Assembly (NCBI GenBank): GCA_013398295.1
Contig: VZSF01003595.1
Location: forward strand, 1-64,000
Source: Chionis minor
Taxonomy: Eukaryota > Chordata > Aves > Charadriiformes > Chionididae
Reading direction: 5' to 3'
Length of the DNA stretch: 64,000 nucleotides
A program made the position numbers and the translations under genes. The notes under the pieces are model-generated. The model was not told the DNA's origin. It ran no database searches and was given only the letters and a program-made list of their open reading frames with translations. Below are positions 32,101 to 43,800 of the stretch, in pieces; within the stretch, counting starts at the first letter, position 1, and every line of letters begins with the position of its first letter.

Positions 32101-33676
32101 GGAAAGCCCTCAAACTAAAATTGTGGCTTACTGTTTGGAACCTAGTAATCATCTTCATTGATTGCTCTGTGTTAGAAAGAGGCTGATTATCTGAGCACAG
32201 TGTTACCTCACGTAGTGGTGTATTGGCAGTCCCAGTACCATTTCCTATTTTCCATTGATTTACCAGTTTGGAAGGTATTTAGGCACTTGCTAATAGTGTC
32301 ATGGTGTTAAATGTTGCCATCAGTGGATCATATTTTGAAACCAAGATAAACCTTTAAAGTGTTTTGGGGGAGTGTGGGGGGTTGCAGCAGATCCTGTAAT
32401 ATGTTTAAACTAGAACACAGGTCAGAGTAGCTCACTGGGTGAATGTATGAAGTATCAACATTAATTATGAAAACTTCTTTTTTTTTATAGAGTTATCAGA
32501 AGTTCTATGGCAAATGGTGATGAGAGTGGGTCTTCGTGTGGATACAACATACGGTGTCTTACTGCTAGTCCCTGTTCTAGCCTTTTTTGCTGTGCTAACG
32601 GTTTTTATTCTTTTGGTCATGGAGGGGCTTTCTGCTTTTCTCCATGCTATACGACTTCACTGGTAAGTTCAATTTTTTTCTTTATACCACTTCAGCATAT
32701 ACTGGCTTGTTTAAGAGGAATTTTTGTGTCAAAATATTAGCTGCCTTATTAAAAAGAAAAGTGTAAAATTCAACAGCCTCATGCTGCTTAATAGATTTAT
32801 TTAATCGTATTAAATACATGGCTCGTTAGTGGAATGTTATTTTTTCCTCTGAATATTTTTAATAAATTCAAATATTATATTGGCTTATGATGCATATTAC
32901 CCCCTACCACATTCAGAGTTTATTTTGGTGCAAACTATGAATACATTTGATTTACAGTATTGCAGCTTTTCATGCTGTAGAATATTAGTAACATGGATAA
33001 GTATTTTTAATTTCAGTCTGGTCATATCCCTGAATAGCTTCAGTTTATTTTAGTTATTTTGTTCAACAGAACTTATTTATATTAGTGAGCAAAACTTTTG
33101 CTAAAGTGGGGCTGCCAACCCTTAAGTATTTTAATCCTTTCTTAATACCACAAGCTCTGCACACTGGAGTGAGAAAATACTTAGTTTGAAACCTGATGAA
33201 GTTTACAGTATAAAAAAAGGTAGATATATAGTATATAAACACGTGAGGCAGAGTGATATGCATTATGGAGTATTGTCTTCATGATATTGTATATTTGCAA
33301 AACAATTAACTGCAACTGACTGGAGAACAAATTAGGAAGACAGAAATGAGAAACAAGCCATTACAGCATAACCTTGGTGTGTTTGTGTCTCTGAGCAACA
33401 TGGAATTTGCTTGGGTCTGTGATAGGAAGGTTAAATAGCTGCACAGAAAACAGAAGTGACAGGATTAGGATTGGTTTTGTTCAGCCTCGTGTTGCACAGT
33501 TCTATCCCTTGACAACCGGTCATTTTGGATTAATATACAGATTCTGTTTGCTTTTCTTTTTGTCTCATTTCAGGGTGGAATTTCAGAACAAATTCTACTC
33601 TGGTGGAGGATACAAGTTTACGCCTTTCTCTTTTAAGCACATTTCTTTACATTTTAATAAAGATAATATGGCATAG
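17115..33676 (+). CDS. ATP6V0A2: ATP6V0A2, V-ATPase V0 subunit a2 (complete)
   Basis: Subunit a2 forms the proton half-channels of the V-ATPase in Golgi and endosomal membranes. Exons: 17115-17231, 18533-18611, 20000-20097, 20930-21067, 21591-21691, 22405-22531, 23340-23422, 23779-23872, 24217-24429, 25047-25197, 25968-26107, 27072-27229, 28588-28678, 28925-29043, 29516-29726, 30282-30401, 30627-30746, 31821-31938, 32491-32662, 33574-33676. About 850 aa (human 856). Exons 1-10 encode the cytosolic arm ([20 protein letters not shown]; coiled-coil segment [18 protein letters not shown]). Exons 11-20 encode the membrane part ([43 protein letters not shown], whose Arg corresponds to the essential Arg735 of yeast Vph1; then a hydrophobic hairpin in exon 19). 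Exon 17 is an acidic cytosolic loop. The match to a2 rather than a1, a3 or a4 rests on recall of the whole sequence. Confidence 0.97.
17232..18532 (+). other. ATP6V0A2: ATP6V0A2 intron 1
   Basis: About 1.3 kb. The first 250 bases continue the CpG-rich promoter region; the rest is unique AT-rich sequence. No repeat or gene was seen. Confidence 0.75.
18901..19075 (-). mobile_element. CR1 LINE 3' fragment (ATP6V0A2 intron 2)
   Basis: Reverse-oriented CR1 3' end: TCATCTAGGTTGGAAGGGAC, then CTTGTGATCACCTAGTCAACC, a diverged stretch and CTCTGGGCAGCCCCTT. The right boundary is uncertain because it decays into unique sequence. Confidence 0.85.
23086..23133 (+). repeat. 24-bp tandem duplication in ATP6V0A2 intron 6
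   Basis: Two perfect adjacent copies of a 24-base unit (TTTTTCCCCTGAAAACC then TTTTCTG), followed by a few bases of a third. Lies in an intron with no coding consequence. Confidence 0.9.
24608..24650 (+). repeat. T-rich low-complexity tract (ATP6V0A2 intron 9)
   Basis: Nearly uninterrupted T with three G interruptions over about 43 bases, well away from the next acceptor. Such a long homopolymer is also a place where sequencing length errors are likely. Confidence 0.85.
27358..27715 (-). mobile_element. CR1 LINE fragment with reverse-transcriptase remnant (ATP6V0A2 intron 12)
   Basis: Reverse-oriented CR1. The left end is the CR1 3' terminus (GTTTGGGTTGGAAGGGATCT). The rest is antisense to the reverse-transcriptase coding part. 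On the minus strand about 27394-27594 still reads through in the CR1 style ([31 protein letters not shown], with the ADD of the polymerase active site). The step straight from 3' UTR sequence to RT sequence near 27430 implies an internal deletion. No intact start or full domain, so non-functional. Confidence 0.88.
30747..31820 (+). other. ATP6V0A2: ATP6V0A2 intron 17
   Basis: About 1.07 kb of AT-rich unique sequence. A 109-codon open frame at 30880-31209 has no homology I recognise and no splice sites that would join it in phase, so I read it as chance. No repeat was seen. Confidence 0.7.
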
Positions 33677-34450
33677 TTTGGTTGCTGTCAGCAGAAATGT
33701 TTGGAATTGCCTGTGAATAATCGTGATTGGATCTCACCTCTGAATGGTTTCTTGTAGGACAAAGTGTTTCTCACTGATTGCCTTACAATGCAGCCAAATA
33801 ATTCTGTAATATATACCTCCCATAGAAATACATAGCAGATCTGGAGCATCTTGTAAAGTATATAGATATAAAATGTACATTTTTCTTGATAAACTAATGT
33901 TGTAAATTAATTTTATTCTTTAAAAAAAAAGTTGTTACTGCTTGTCCTAAAACCCAGTGTAGGTGTGGTTTTTGGGGTTTTTTTTGTGAGGCTGTTTATT
34001 TTCTTGAATGATTACTTTTAAGTTATCATGAAAGACTTTTCATCGTATTAAACATTCATTACTAATGCCATACTTAAACAAGCTCTCATCTCGTGCACTT
34101 TGGGAACAATTCAGTAATGCAACAGAAGCAATGGATCTTTCCAATATCTACTCCAGAAGGATTATGAAATGTAAATTTATACATAGCAATGCAACCTGCT
34201 CTTTTTTGGGCCGTATTTAAAACTGCATGGAACAGCCCGAGTTCTGCCTGGAGTTATTAATCTTTCAGAAGCCACAGTGATATTTAATGTCACGGAAGAA
34301 GGCAGGATCAGAAGCTGTATCCCTCCTCTTTGCCTGGGGCGAGCTTTCCGGCATGTTCTGCAGGGCCAGGTGTGGGCAGCCCCTCACTGCCCCTGACCTC
34401 CATGGGCGAGGACTCCAATAAAAGAACCAAACGCCCCACTCCACGTTTGT
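33677..34450 (+). other. ATP6V0A2: ATP6V0A2 3' UTR / downstream region
   Basis: AT-rich 3' UTR-like sequence. Candidate cleavage signals are ATTAAA at 34047-34052 and AATAAA at 34417-34422, which would give 3' UTRs of about 0.4 or 0.75 kb. An AATAAA also overlaps the last coding codons near 33655. No other gene recognised. Confidence 0.6.
34417..34422 (+). terminator. ATP6V0A2: Candidate distal poly(A) signal of ATP6V0A2
   Basis: Canonical AATAAA followed within 30-60 bases by a T-rich element, about 470 bp before the DNAH10 start codon. The variant ATTAAA at 34047 is the alternative. Confidence 0.45.
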
Positions 34451-34699
34451 ATCCCGGGTTCTCTTTTTAGTTTCTGCTCCTAGGAATAACTTTTGACCTG
34501 GGGAATGAAGAATTGGCCTCAATCCCTGTTTACGTTTGGCTGCAAAAACATACATACAGCGTTACTTACCTGATGATTTCTACCGCGTAAGTGGAAAGGG
34601 GTTGTATGCTATTATTTTTTTTTGTATCAGTGCAAAACCGGGGATATTACCGTAATGTTTCACCATCTGTGCCATAAGAACAGCAGAAGTTAAATTTTT

Positions 34700-34890
34700 T
34701 TGCACGCGTTTCATACTAATTGCCAATAAAACCTCGTTTGCGCTGTTCAGAGCGGGGCCCTCCATGCTTGCGCCGGGGCCGGCAGCGCGGGCGAGCCCGG
34801 GACTGAGGCAAAGCAAGGCCGCGCGGGGCGCCGGGAAGGCGGGNGCCGTGGCCACCGCGAGGCGTCGGTCGGGCCGCGGGGGTTGCTGCC
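34700..34890 (+). promoter_or_regulatory. DNAH10: DNAH10 promoter / 5' UTR
   Basis: A CCAAT box lies at 34723-34727. It is followed by a GC- and CpG-rich stretch up to the start codon, with a GCTGCCATGA context (G at -3). One N at 34844. I saw no convincing RFX X-box here by eye, although the gene is expected to be under motile-cilium control. Confidence 0.5.
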
Positions 34891-37800
34891 ATGAGCCTGG
34901 CCGACGTGCGGGTGCGGTGGCTGCGGGACCGAGCGCTCGCCGTCCTGGGCCTGAGCGATCCGGCGCCTTTCGAGGAGCTGCTGAACCGCCGCGACGGCGA
35001 GGAGGGACGGACCGTGCTGCGCTTTTTCGACCATGGCAGCGAGGAGGGGGACAGCGAGAGCGAGGGGGGCACGGCGCTGCTGCTACTGCGGGCCCAGCGG
35101 CAAGGCGGGGGTGAGGGCCATCGCCACCCCGGCCTGCCCAGCCTTACTACAAGCCCCTTCCCGCTGTCCTTTCCTCCACAACCTGCTGTTTCTCCCTCCC
35201 TCGAGTCCCAGTTTGTCCCATCTCCTGAGTCCTAGCCCCATTACTCCATCCTTACCCCTTTCCTTGTCTTTCCATCCCTTGGGCTGTGGTTTCCTCCTCC
35301 TGAACCCCTTTTATCCCATCCATTTCCATGACTTTTCTCCTCTCTGGTTGTGCCTCGGTGGTGTTTGTGCTGTCCCCACTGTGGAGTGGTTACATCCCGC
35401 TTTCCTGCCATTTTGTGTGCGTGCAGACACAGGTGACACAGATGAGTTTGCAGATGAGCAGCGGGAAGAAGGCCCAGACAACCCATTTCCCGAGCAGTTG
35501 ACTGAAACAGCCACCTCTGTGGTGTTGGAAGGAGGTAGGTGGTTTGAGTGGCCAGAGTGGAATCGTTGCAGGCCATACTGCTGTGACAGCTAATTGGGAC
35601 TAGCTAATGTGACTCTCGAGCGGATCCAGCAGTACCTGTAACATGAACAGGTTCTTTTCCCAGTAAAGTGAGTCTGATTTTGTGGATAGTGTCCTAGGCA
35701 GGACATTTTCTCAGGACCTTCTCGCTCAGGATATTCCTTTGAAAGAAACTTACCCTAGTTTGGCCCTTTCATCTTTTCCAAGCAGGTGGAAAGAAAGAGA
35801 CGGACTGAGAATAAAATCAACCCACAAGCACAGATTTTCCATCCAGTCTTTATCTGTGACATCTTTTACTGGTTTTGTAATTTCAGATTGTTAGAGATTA
35901 ATTTTATTAAATAAAATGCGTATCTTCCCTCTAGAAGGAATTAATTCATTCTCTTAAGAGTTGCAAGCTCTTCTTTTTATTGAGAATAAAAGTCATCCTG
36001 TAAAGAGTTAAGATAGGTCCAGTATTTAACTGTAGTATTACAGAGAAGCCTTTCACAAAAAAATTGGAAAAAATGAAGAAAAAGTGATGGGGTGTCAGAA
36101 GAGAGCAACGATTTTCCATAGCTTAGAGATTCAATTCTCTTCTCTACTGTCAGTATCTATGTAACTCCCACAAGTTTCTGAAACAGATACTTGCAGAAGC
36201 AAAGACTCATGACCTGATATTTTATGTCCATAAAATAATCATGTTCATACTGCATACTGTACTGCACCTCTGAATGGGGGCGGCTGCAGTGCTGCAGGTT
36301 AATGCTCAAAAGCAGTAGGACAGGGAGAACTATTTATTGCTTGATAATAATATCAGCAGACAATGGATCCAGTTGGGGATACAACTATACCTTTTCCACT
36401 GCTTTTAAGTGTCCAGAAGCCTGTGCTGAAAGGGCAAGAGGGCGTGGTGCACCTTCTGAAAGACAGTATAAAATAAAGTTTGAAATTCTTGACTGGCCCT
36501 GGAATTCATGCAGTTGTTCCTGTTACAGTGTCTTCACCATCACCTCTTGGGCATGACACAACTATAAACATTTTCCACATCATAGATCTGGCGTGACAAA
36601 TCCCTTAATTGTTTGCATTTCCTTTTACAAAGTGGTTTCATCTTGAGACATGTTAATCTACTTATTATGTCATCAAAGATCAATTGCAATTGTGTTGGAA
36701 AATGCTGGTAAGGATATTCTAAATAAAGCCCATTTATCTGTGGAATGCAGTATGGTCACTTGCGTATTTGGATTTGGTTCTTCAGCAATAGTGCTGTCTT
36801 TTGGGAAAATGTATGATTAATACCAGGTTTTGATGGCTGGTTGTTGAAAGGTGATGCTGAAGATGGAAGACAATACTCGGTCATGTAGTTTGAGAAGAAA
36901 ATTGGAAGGATCCATCTAATATACATGGAATACCTGTTCTTTAATTGACTTCTCTTGTGTTACTCTTTCTTAGGGATGACTCAGAAAAGCAAGGCATCCC
37001 CTCCGCAACCTACAGACAATGAAAGTGTGTCAGGTCACGTGTCAGCTCTCTCTAGTGGGTCTGAATTGAGTAAACTGGAGCAAAAATTTACAACTGACAG
37101 TGTGGAAGACACACCACAGGTAAATGTTGTATTTCACTTTGTTCTTTTGTGGATATGAAGATGCTGGCTCTCTGATGCAAACGTTTCTGTAAAACTGGTA
37201 GGCAAGTTAAGGACATAAGGTGCAGAGCAAGTACTCAGAGCAGAACAGAATGTTTTACGAGAATGGGAATTTCCATTCAAAAGCTGTGGCCTGTCAGGCC
37301 TGCCACAGCCTGACATTGACTGACAAGACATTGCAAAGGTAATTTGCTTGGCAAAATGCTGACTTTTGGTGAGAAAATGCAGCAGAGAGGTACTCGGGTA
37401 CTACATTAGCTATTCCCAGAGTTGCTTGTAAAAGAAAAGTTGCAGTTAGAATAATTGCTAGCTAAAGACAGCATGGGAGGAGCACGTAAGGAACAGGGAG
37501 CAAAGGCTTTTGTACCTCAAGTCTTTTACCTGATTAGATGGTCAGGATGGAATCTGGGGTTTCTCACTAAATTTGGTTTATGTCTGAGATGCAGCTGGAA
37601 GGGGAGTAGGTGCTTGCACCTTCTCATAAAGGCACGGGGGGGCGGGCATTGAAGTGCTTTCTGGTTTCTTATGTTTCAGGCATTCATGCTGCTAGTCCTG
37701 TCGGTCTGGAAATCAGCATTGTTTCCAGAACTCATGACTTTTCTGATAGCCAAGTGATTTTTTTACCATTTCATTTACGCTATTAGTTTACTTGGACAGC

Positions 37801-40800
37801 AATGTGAAGACAATGGACTTAAACTAATGATTCTGTCCTGTTGCTCACAGCAGGCAAACATTTCCTTGCAGTTAAGAAACGTGGCAGCAAACAGTAATAG
37901 TCATACTTCCTTTTTATTTTCTGTTTCAGCTACAAGAACGGAAAGTTGACGAAGTGTGTTTCTACGTGGCTCTTGATGAAATTCCTGAAGAATTTGTATC
38001 CAATTTTACTGTTTATTTTCTGAGAGATGCGAAAGGTATGCGCCTTGAATAACTGTGGGCTTAGCGTTTTCAGTCTTCGCATTAAACAGCACTTCACACT
38101 GAGGAAAGGTGATAGTGACTGGGACTCAGGATAGCACATATTCAGCTTAATAAAGTGGGGACAAATACTCTCTGAGTAGAACCAAGAATCAGGAATGCTC
38201 TTCATATGAAATTTATGGGAAGTTACGTATCTTCTGCATTTTACCAGCGAGGATGAAGCTTTCATGCTGCACTCAGAAAATTTAGTTACTACAACTGCTA
38301 GAACTGTGTATGGTGTTTTGAGGATGAGGAGCTGTATGTGAAAGTTAGACCATAAGGTGGTGATAAGCACAACTGGATTATCAGATTTCCTGATCTGACT
38401 GAAATTCTGATGCACGACAGCAGCATGGTTTATTTTGAGAGTTCACACTTTTATCATAAAACCAATGACAATAGTTATTCCAGCATCTGGAGTAGCTCTG
38501 GTTCTGGTCGCAATCAGACCTTAGTATCTAGCTCTAACCCCATAGGAAACAGTTTCTACACTGTTTCCTACACTAAACCAAACAGGTATTTCCACACCTA
38601 TATCCAGAAACTATCAGCAGTATTCTAACTCTAATTTAGTGCCAGAGACTGGCTCCAGCATAAATGTTTGTGTGAACTCACTGAGCAGCAACATGTGTGA
38701 TTTGAAGCAACAAAACATTTTGTATGTGTCTATTAGTTTCAGTTTTTCTAGAAATAGGACATTTGAGAAAAAAAGAAAATTATGATAATGTATTTGGTCA
38801 TTTTATGGCAGTTCTCTGTGAGATTTTCCTGCTCTCTATAGAAAAGGAGTTCGAAGCGAGGCCACTGTTTTGTTTGAACAGAAAACAATTTCCTAACTAT
38901 AAGGCTGGATTGTAAAGATTTAGTCAAATGATGACACATGTATTTTTCTGTCCTTTCTGAAAAAGCATCTGTGCCATTAAAACCAACACTAGTTTTGAAA
39001 GTGACTTGCATCAAACCTAGTTTATTACAAACACAGTTTGTTTTATTGGAGTTTTAACTTATTATGGAAAGGGCTTTATGCTTTCTGTGCCAAATAATTA
39101 GATTTATGCTAATTGTTTGTATACTGTTTAGAAAGAGTTACTGAGCCTAATGACCTGACTGAAGCTAATGAAGTTCTTCCTAAAGTGATAAAGTTTGGTG
39201 TACTGACTGATGACAATCTTTTGATGCTAAAGAATGCCGTCTCACAGGTAAATGTGTTACAGCTTTTATATATGGAGTCTTGAGTGTTTCTGTGGGTGGT
39301 TTGCCTATTTAGTATTCTGCTGACTGTAGGGACTACGCATAAAAAATACTAATATTTAATGAGCGACCTTCATATACCAAAATGAATTTTTTGTTAATCC
39401 TCATTTGATATTTTGCTTCCCAAATTTTTGTGAGATGTGGAGACGGGCATTATTTCATTGTCTGGCTCTATATGACAAACATTTAAGAGTGTGACACTAG
39501 ATACCTCTATTTTTGTGCCAATAGACTTTTGTAAAAGTATGCTGGAGCTATTGCCCTGCAGAACTTGAGGCAGAGAGAATGACGCTAAAGAGGTGAAATG
39601 GAAGGACCTGCAATTAAATTCAATTCTAGAACAGCATATCCAGTGAATTGCTAGTAACCTGACTTTTATTCTTTTCTTATTTAATGTGAACCATCTAATC
39701 TATAGTACCTATTTGAATTACAGGCATTTTCACCAGCTGTCTCCTATAGTCAACAGCAGACTGAGGAAACTTCCTTTCATCCAGACAGCGAAAACACAGG
39801 TTCTAAAAAAAGGAATTTGCCCAAGATTGATCTTGCAGAAAAGAAAGAACAGCCTGTGGAATACTGTGATATTCAGATGACAAATGAGATTCAAATGAGC
39901 AAGCAAAATTATTTAAGTGTTACTCAGCAGACTATACAACAAACGGAAGGCTAGTGTTCTGCCTGTGCCAGCACTGTGGTGGTTAGAGTATACGACAGTA
40001 GAAAGAGTTTCACCTAGGAATGGCTTTAGGTAGAATAACAAACACACATAGTTTCTGGGGAAGCTTGAGTCCTGATTAAATTCTCTTTGCTGATAACAGT
40101 AGTGTTTTTACTGCCCTAAAGCATAATATTGTCAGTATGGAGAAATGGATGAAATCAGTAGCAATCTTTCAAATGGTCTGGAGTAAGAGTAGGAGAGCGG
40201 GTAAACACGCCTCATTGCTTACCAGTGTTGGAGGGGCTCAGGCCATAGCAAGGTACAGAAAGTGGTAGACCGAATGAGACTTTCGGGTGTTGTTTGGCAT
40301 CCCTTCTCTGACAGGGGCTACTGTCATGCCACTAAAGAGAGTGTAGTGGCCTACAATAGACAGACTGATAGTCATCTTCAGCAAAGCCCTAATCCTAATT
40401 CTTGATATTAGAGATTGGGTTAAGACTTGAAAGCTGAGAGCTTTTCATGTATTTCTAGGAATGTCTTTCTTTGCACTGTGTTAACTGCAAAGCAACTGGA
40501 TGTTTTTTGCCATATTCTCAAATAGGCAGAGCAGGGGATATGTTACCTGTCCTCCAGTAGCTAACAAGATGTAAGGTATAAGCCATTTCAGTGCTTGTAC
40601 TTTACTAATGCTGATGGAACAGGACCGTTAATTCCATGTGTCTTTTCTTCCAATAGGCAATATTAAACTGGAGATGCCAACTATAAATCTAGATAGAGAA
40701 GCAACTGCTCTTGCCACAGTTCCAGAAGTGGTTGAAGCTCTGGAAAGTTATGCAGTGGCCTGGCAGAAATTAATATCCACAACTCTAGAGGAGGAACTGA

Positions 40801-43800
40801 AAAAGGTTCCACAGGTAATGTTGCCTATAACACCAAGCTTCTTTTATTCCCAGAAACATTATTTAATTTCCTCACAAGAATCTCTTTGAATGGTTTGTGC
40901 TCATTTTAAATCCATTTTCATGTCTGATTGTTGGAAAGCCGTTTACTAATTGATGTAAAGTAGAACAAAAGTAGTGAGGAACTGTGTGACTCTGGGAAAT
41001 AGAATATAAATAGAATATAAAGTAACTCACTGCAGATCCTACCCACACAGGGTAACTGTGAAAAACTAAGGCACTTCTGTTATCTGCACTCTTCTAAAGA
41101 TAGCCATCAAATATACTTTTGCTTGAAAAGTCATCTCTCAAAAAAAATGCCAATTGTCAGGTTCTGATTCTGCAAACGCACATATGAGTAATGTCATTGA
41201 ACATACTGAGGGAATTAGTGTGTACAGAGTTACTTGTGCATATGGACTCTCCAGCTCCAGTCTAGGGATATGCTCCTTATGAGCAGTTCCCTTCAGTGTG
41301 TGCAAACCTTTCTTGATTTCAAGGATCTTCTTGTGTCTGGGTTTTTTGCATGGCTGAATCATGTCAGGTTTTTCTCAGCGTACAGCGTGTTGAAAAGAAG
41401 GAACAAATATAGTCCTTGTTATAGGTTTTCAGTCTTGTGTAATGATAGTTTATATTTTTTCGTTTTATTCCACATTACTTGCAGGGTAACAGTCCACTTG
41501 CAGAAGTTGACCTCTGGCGTGAAAGAAGTGATACTTTAAGTGCTCTTACTGAACAGACAAAGCTTCCAGAAGTGCAAAAAGTCTTGGAAATATTACAGGA
41601 AGCTGAATCTGAGCATATTGGAGATTTACAGATAGTCTTAAGTGACCTCAGAAAACATCATGTGGAAGCTCTAGATAATATTAAGTTTCTTTCAACTCTT
41701 GAACGACACTTCAAGGTATATATCCTTAAGAAAACTTTGTGAAGTTTTAACTGTACTTCCCTGAGTTTGGTTTCTCTGTTGATATAATCACCTCTTGTTT
41801 ATTTTTTACTTTTTATCAGCAATAAAGATACACACTAGCTTTTTTATATTTAATAAAAAAAAGCTTGCTTATTTTGATTGAGTGACAAGTTGTTCTAATA
41901 TTTGAAAGCAGAAGCCCAGAGCTGTGAACAGCTTGGTTTGTAAATCACAGCCTTGGGAGAATTTGTTAGCATAGCTGAATTGGGGAAAATAAAAACTCTA
42001 CTACATTTTTGAAGTAGCTTTTATCGCTGATTACAGCTGATGTCTCAGTTTTTAAGTTTTATTGAAGATCATCCAAACATCCAAATAAAGAGTTAAGCCA
42101 AAACCAATCTTGGGACATCTTTTACAGAAAAGAGAATGTTAATGAGACAGGACCTAAAAAGCAATTGATACAGATTTGCTCATCCTTAACCATGTATGTT
42201 ACTTAGGCACCTGGGTGTCTCCTTGATTGGGTTATTTATTTAATAATGTCACAGACTTTCTTAACCTCAGGTATCTATAGAACAAATACTGGTTTATAGA
42301 ATATGTATCCATATATTTTCATGACATCTTATTCACAATATTTATAATACATTTAATAGAACTTAATATATGGCACTGGATTTAATGTGGTTTTGGATAC
42401 AATTCCTTCACTGATGAATGCCCTGAGAATGGTATGGATTATCTCACGGCATTACAACAAGGATGAACGGATGGTACCCCTCATGGAACGAATTGCATGG
42501 GAAATTTCAACAAGAGTGTACAAAGTTGTGGATTTACGCACACTGTTTAAGTAAGTACTGGATTCCTGTTTAACTAGGCTGTAGTTATTAAAAGCTTTGA
42601 TTGTTTCACAGGAAATGCACTAGATAAGACTTTTATCAAGTAGATTTCAGTGTTTTTCACTATCTGAAGTTGTATTAGAAGGTCAATTAAAAGTCAATTT
42701 ATTTTGTAATTTTCATGAATTACTGAATCAGCCCTGAAGAAATAGGTGCTTGTCCTCCTTTGTCTCGAAAGGACATAAATCAATAAACCCAATAGAATTA
42801 TAGTGTAAAAAGGTGGCATAAATATAATCAAAACCAGTCCTGAAATAATATCTCCTTTCAAAATCAGTCATAATGAAAATTAAGACCTCACAGTTATATG
42901 TTTTGCCTAGATCTTTTATAATTACAAGCTGCTAAACCAGGGTACATTAATCCAGTTGAGATATGATTTTCTATCTATAGTCTTTTTATCTATAGTATCT
43001 TAACTGTTTTGATTTGATTATTAGAGAAGATAGAGCTGCTGCAAAAAAGAAAATAGCAGAAGCCAAAAGCACTCTTGAGCAATGGAAGAAATGTTATTTT
43101 GCTGTTCGTGCCCAAATTGAAGCGTCAGGAAGAGAGCAACACTGGGAATTTGACCGGAAACGTTTATTTGAAAAAACAGATTATATGACTTCAGTGTGTC
43201 AAGATCTGTATGATATTTTGCAGGTAGATCTATATGATATTTTGCAGGTAGTAATATAGACAATAATTAAAGGGATTGTATGATCAGTGTCTTATTCTGT
43301 AGAGGAGATTCTTTTGCATTGTAGTTGTTGAAATGTTAATAGCCTTCAGTTTTGTGAGTGGTTTTGTGTTTAAGACCTGAGCAGTGCATTTGATTGCAAC
43401 AAAGCTGAACTTAACACTTGAGACAAAATCACTCTTCTCAAGGTACTGGTTGAGGAAAGATAATGCTCTGTACATTGCTGTTACGAACATACAGACTGGT
43501 AACAACTGTTTCACAGATTTGCAGTTTTTATGCGTTGCTAACTTAATGATAGAATTTTAGATAAAATAACCATTTAAGTACACTATAAAATAAAATTTGG
43601 CTATATATGAATCAGTATATCAATTGCGGGATAACACATGGATGGGGAGATGCTATGTTTAGGCTAATTTACGTCAGGGTAACTACAATATTAGTGGTCC
43701 ATGAATGATCAGGTGTTATAGACTGTGTAAAAATGTGTATGTAAAAAGTGGAATAAAAAAGAGTAATAACTGAGTATTATCTGTTTTAACCATTGAAGCG

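Larger units (their letters stand above)
34891..39949 (+). other. DNAH10: DNAH10 exons 1-6: variable N-terminus
   Basis: Exons 34891-35110, 35427-35534, 36974-37119, 37930-38035, 39132-39247, 39724-39949. They encode about 307 residues starting [20 protein letters not shown], then an acidic, Ser/Thr/Gln-rich stretch (exons 2-3) and a more ordered part ([32 protein letters not shown]). Exon 6 ends TIQQTEG across the junction into NIKLEMP, matching the human TIQQ/MQQ-LEG-KLEMP region. Exons 2-3 are the least certain; an alternative first exon is possible. Confidence 0.82.

Noticed and set aside
34265..34555. Possible retroviral LTR or small minus-strand gene between ATP6V0A2 and DNAH10
   Set aside because: An AATAAA and a GC-richer patch are present, but I saw no paired LTR, terminal inverted dinucleotides, primer-binding site or viral coding sequence; the AATAAA is better read as a host poly(A) signal.
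37930..38415. 161-codon open frame on the minus strand
   Set aside because: Antisense shadow of DNAH10 exon 4 running into intron; no homology.
38410..38628. 72-codon open frame in DNAH10 intron 4
   Set aside because: No family match and no plausible acceptor and donor pair that keeps phase with exons 4 and 5.
39724..39954. Apparent end of a protein at TAG 39952-39954
   Set aside because: The frame continues perfectly into the exon at 40657 through a GC donor, restoring a conserved dynein junction, so this is not a gene end or a pseudogenising stop.
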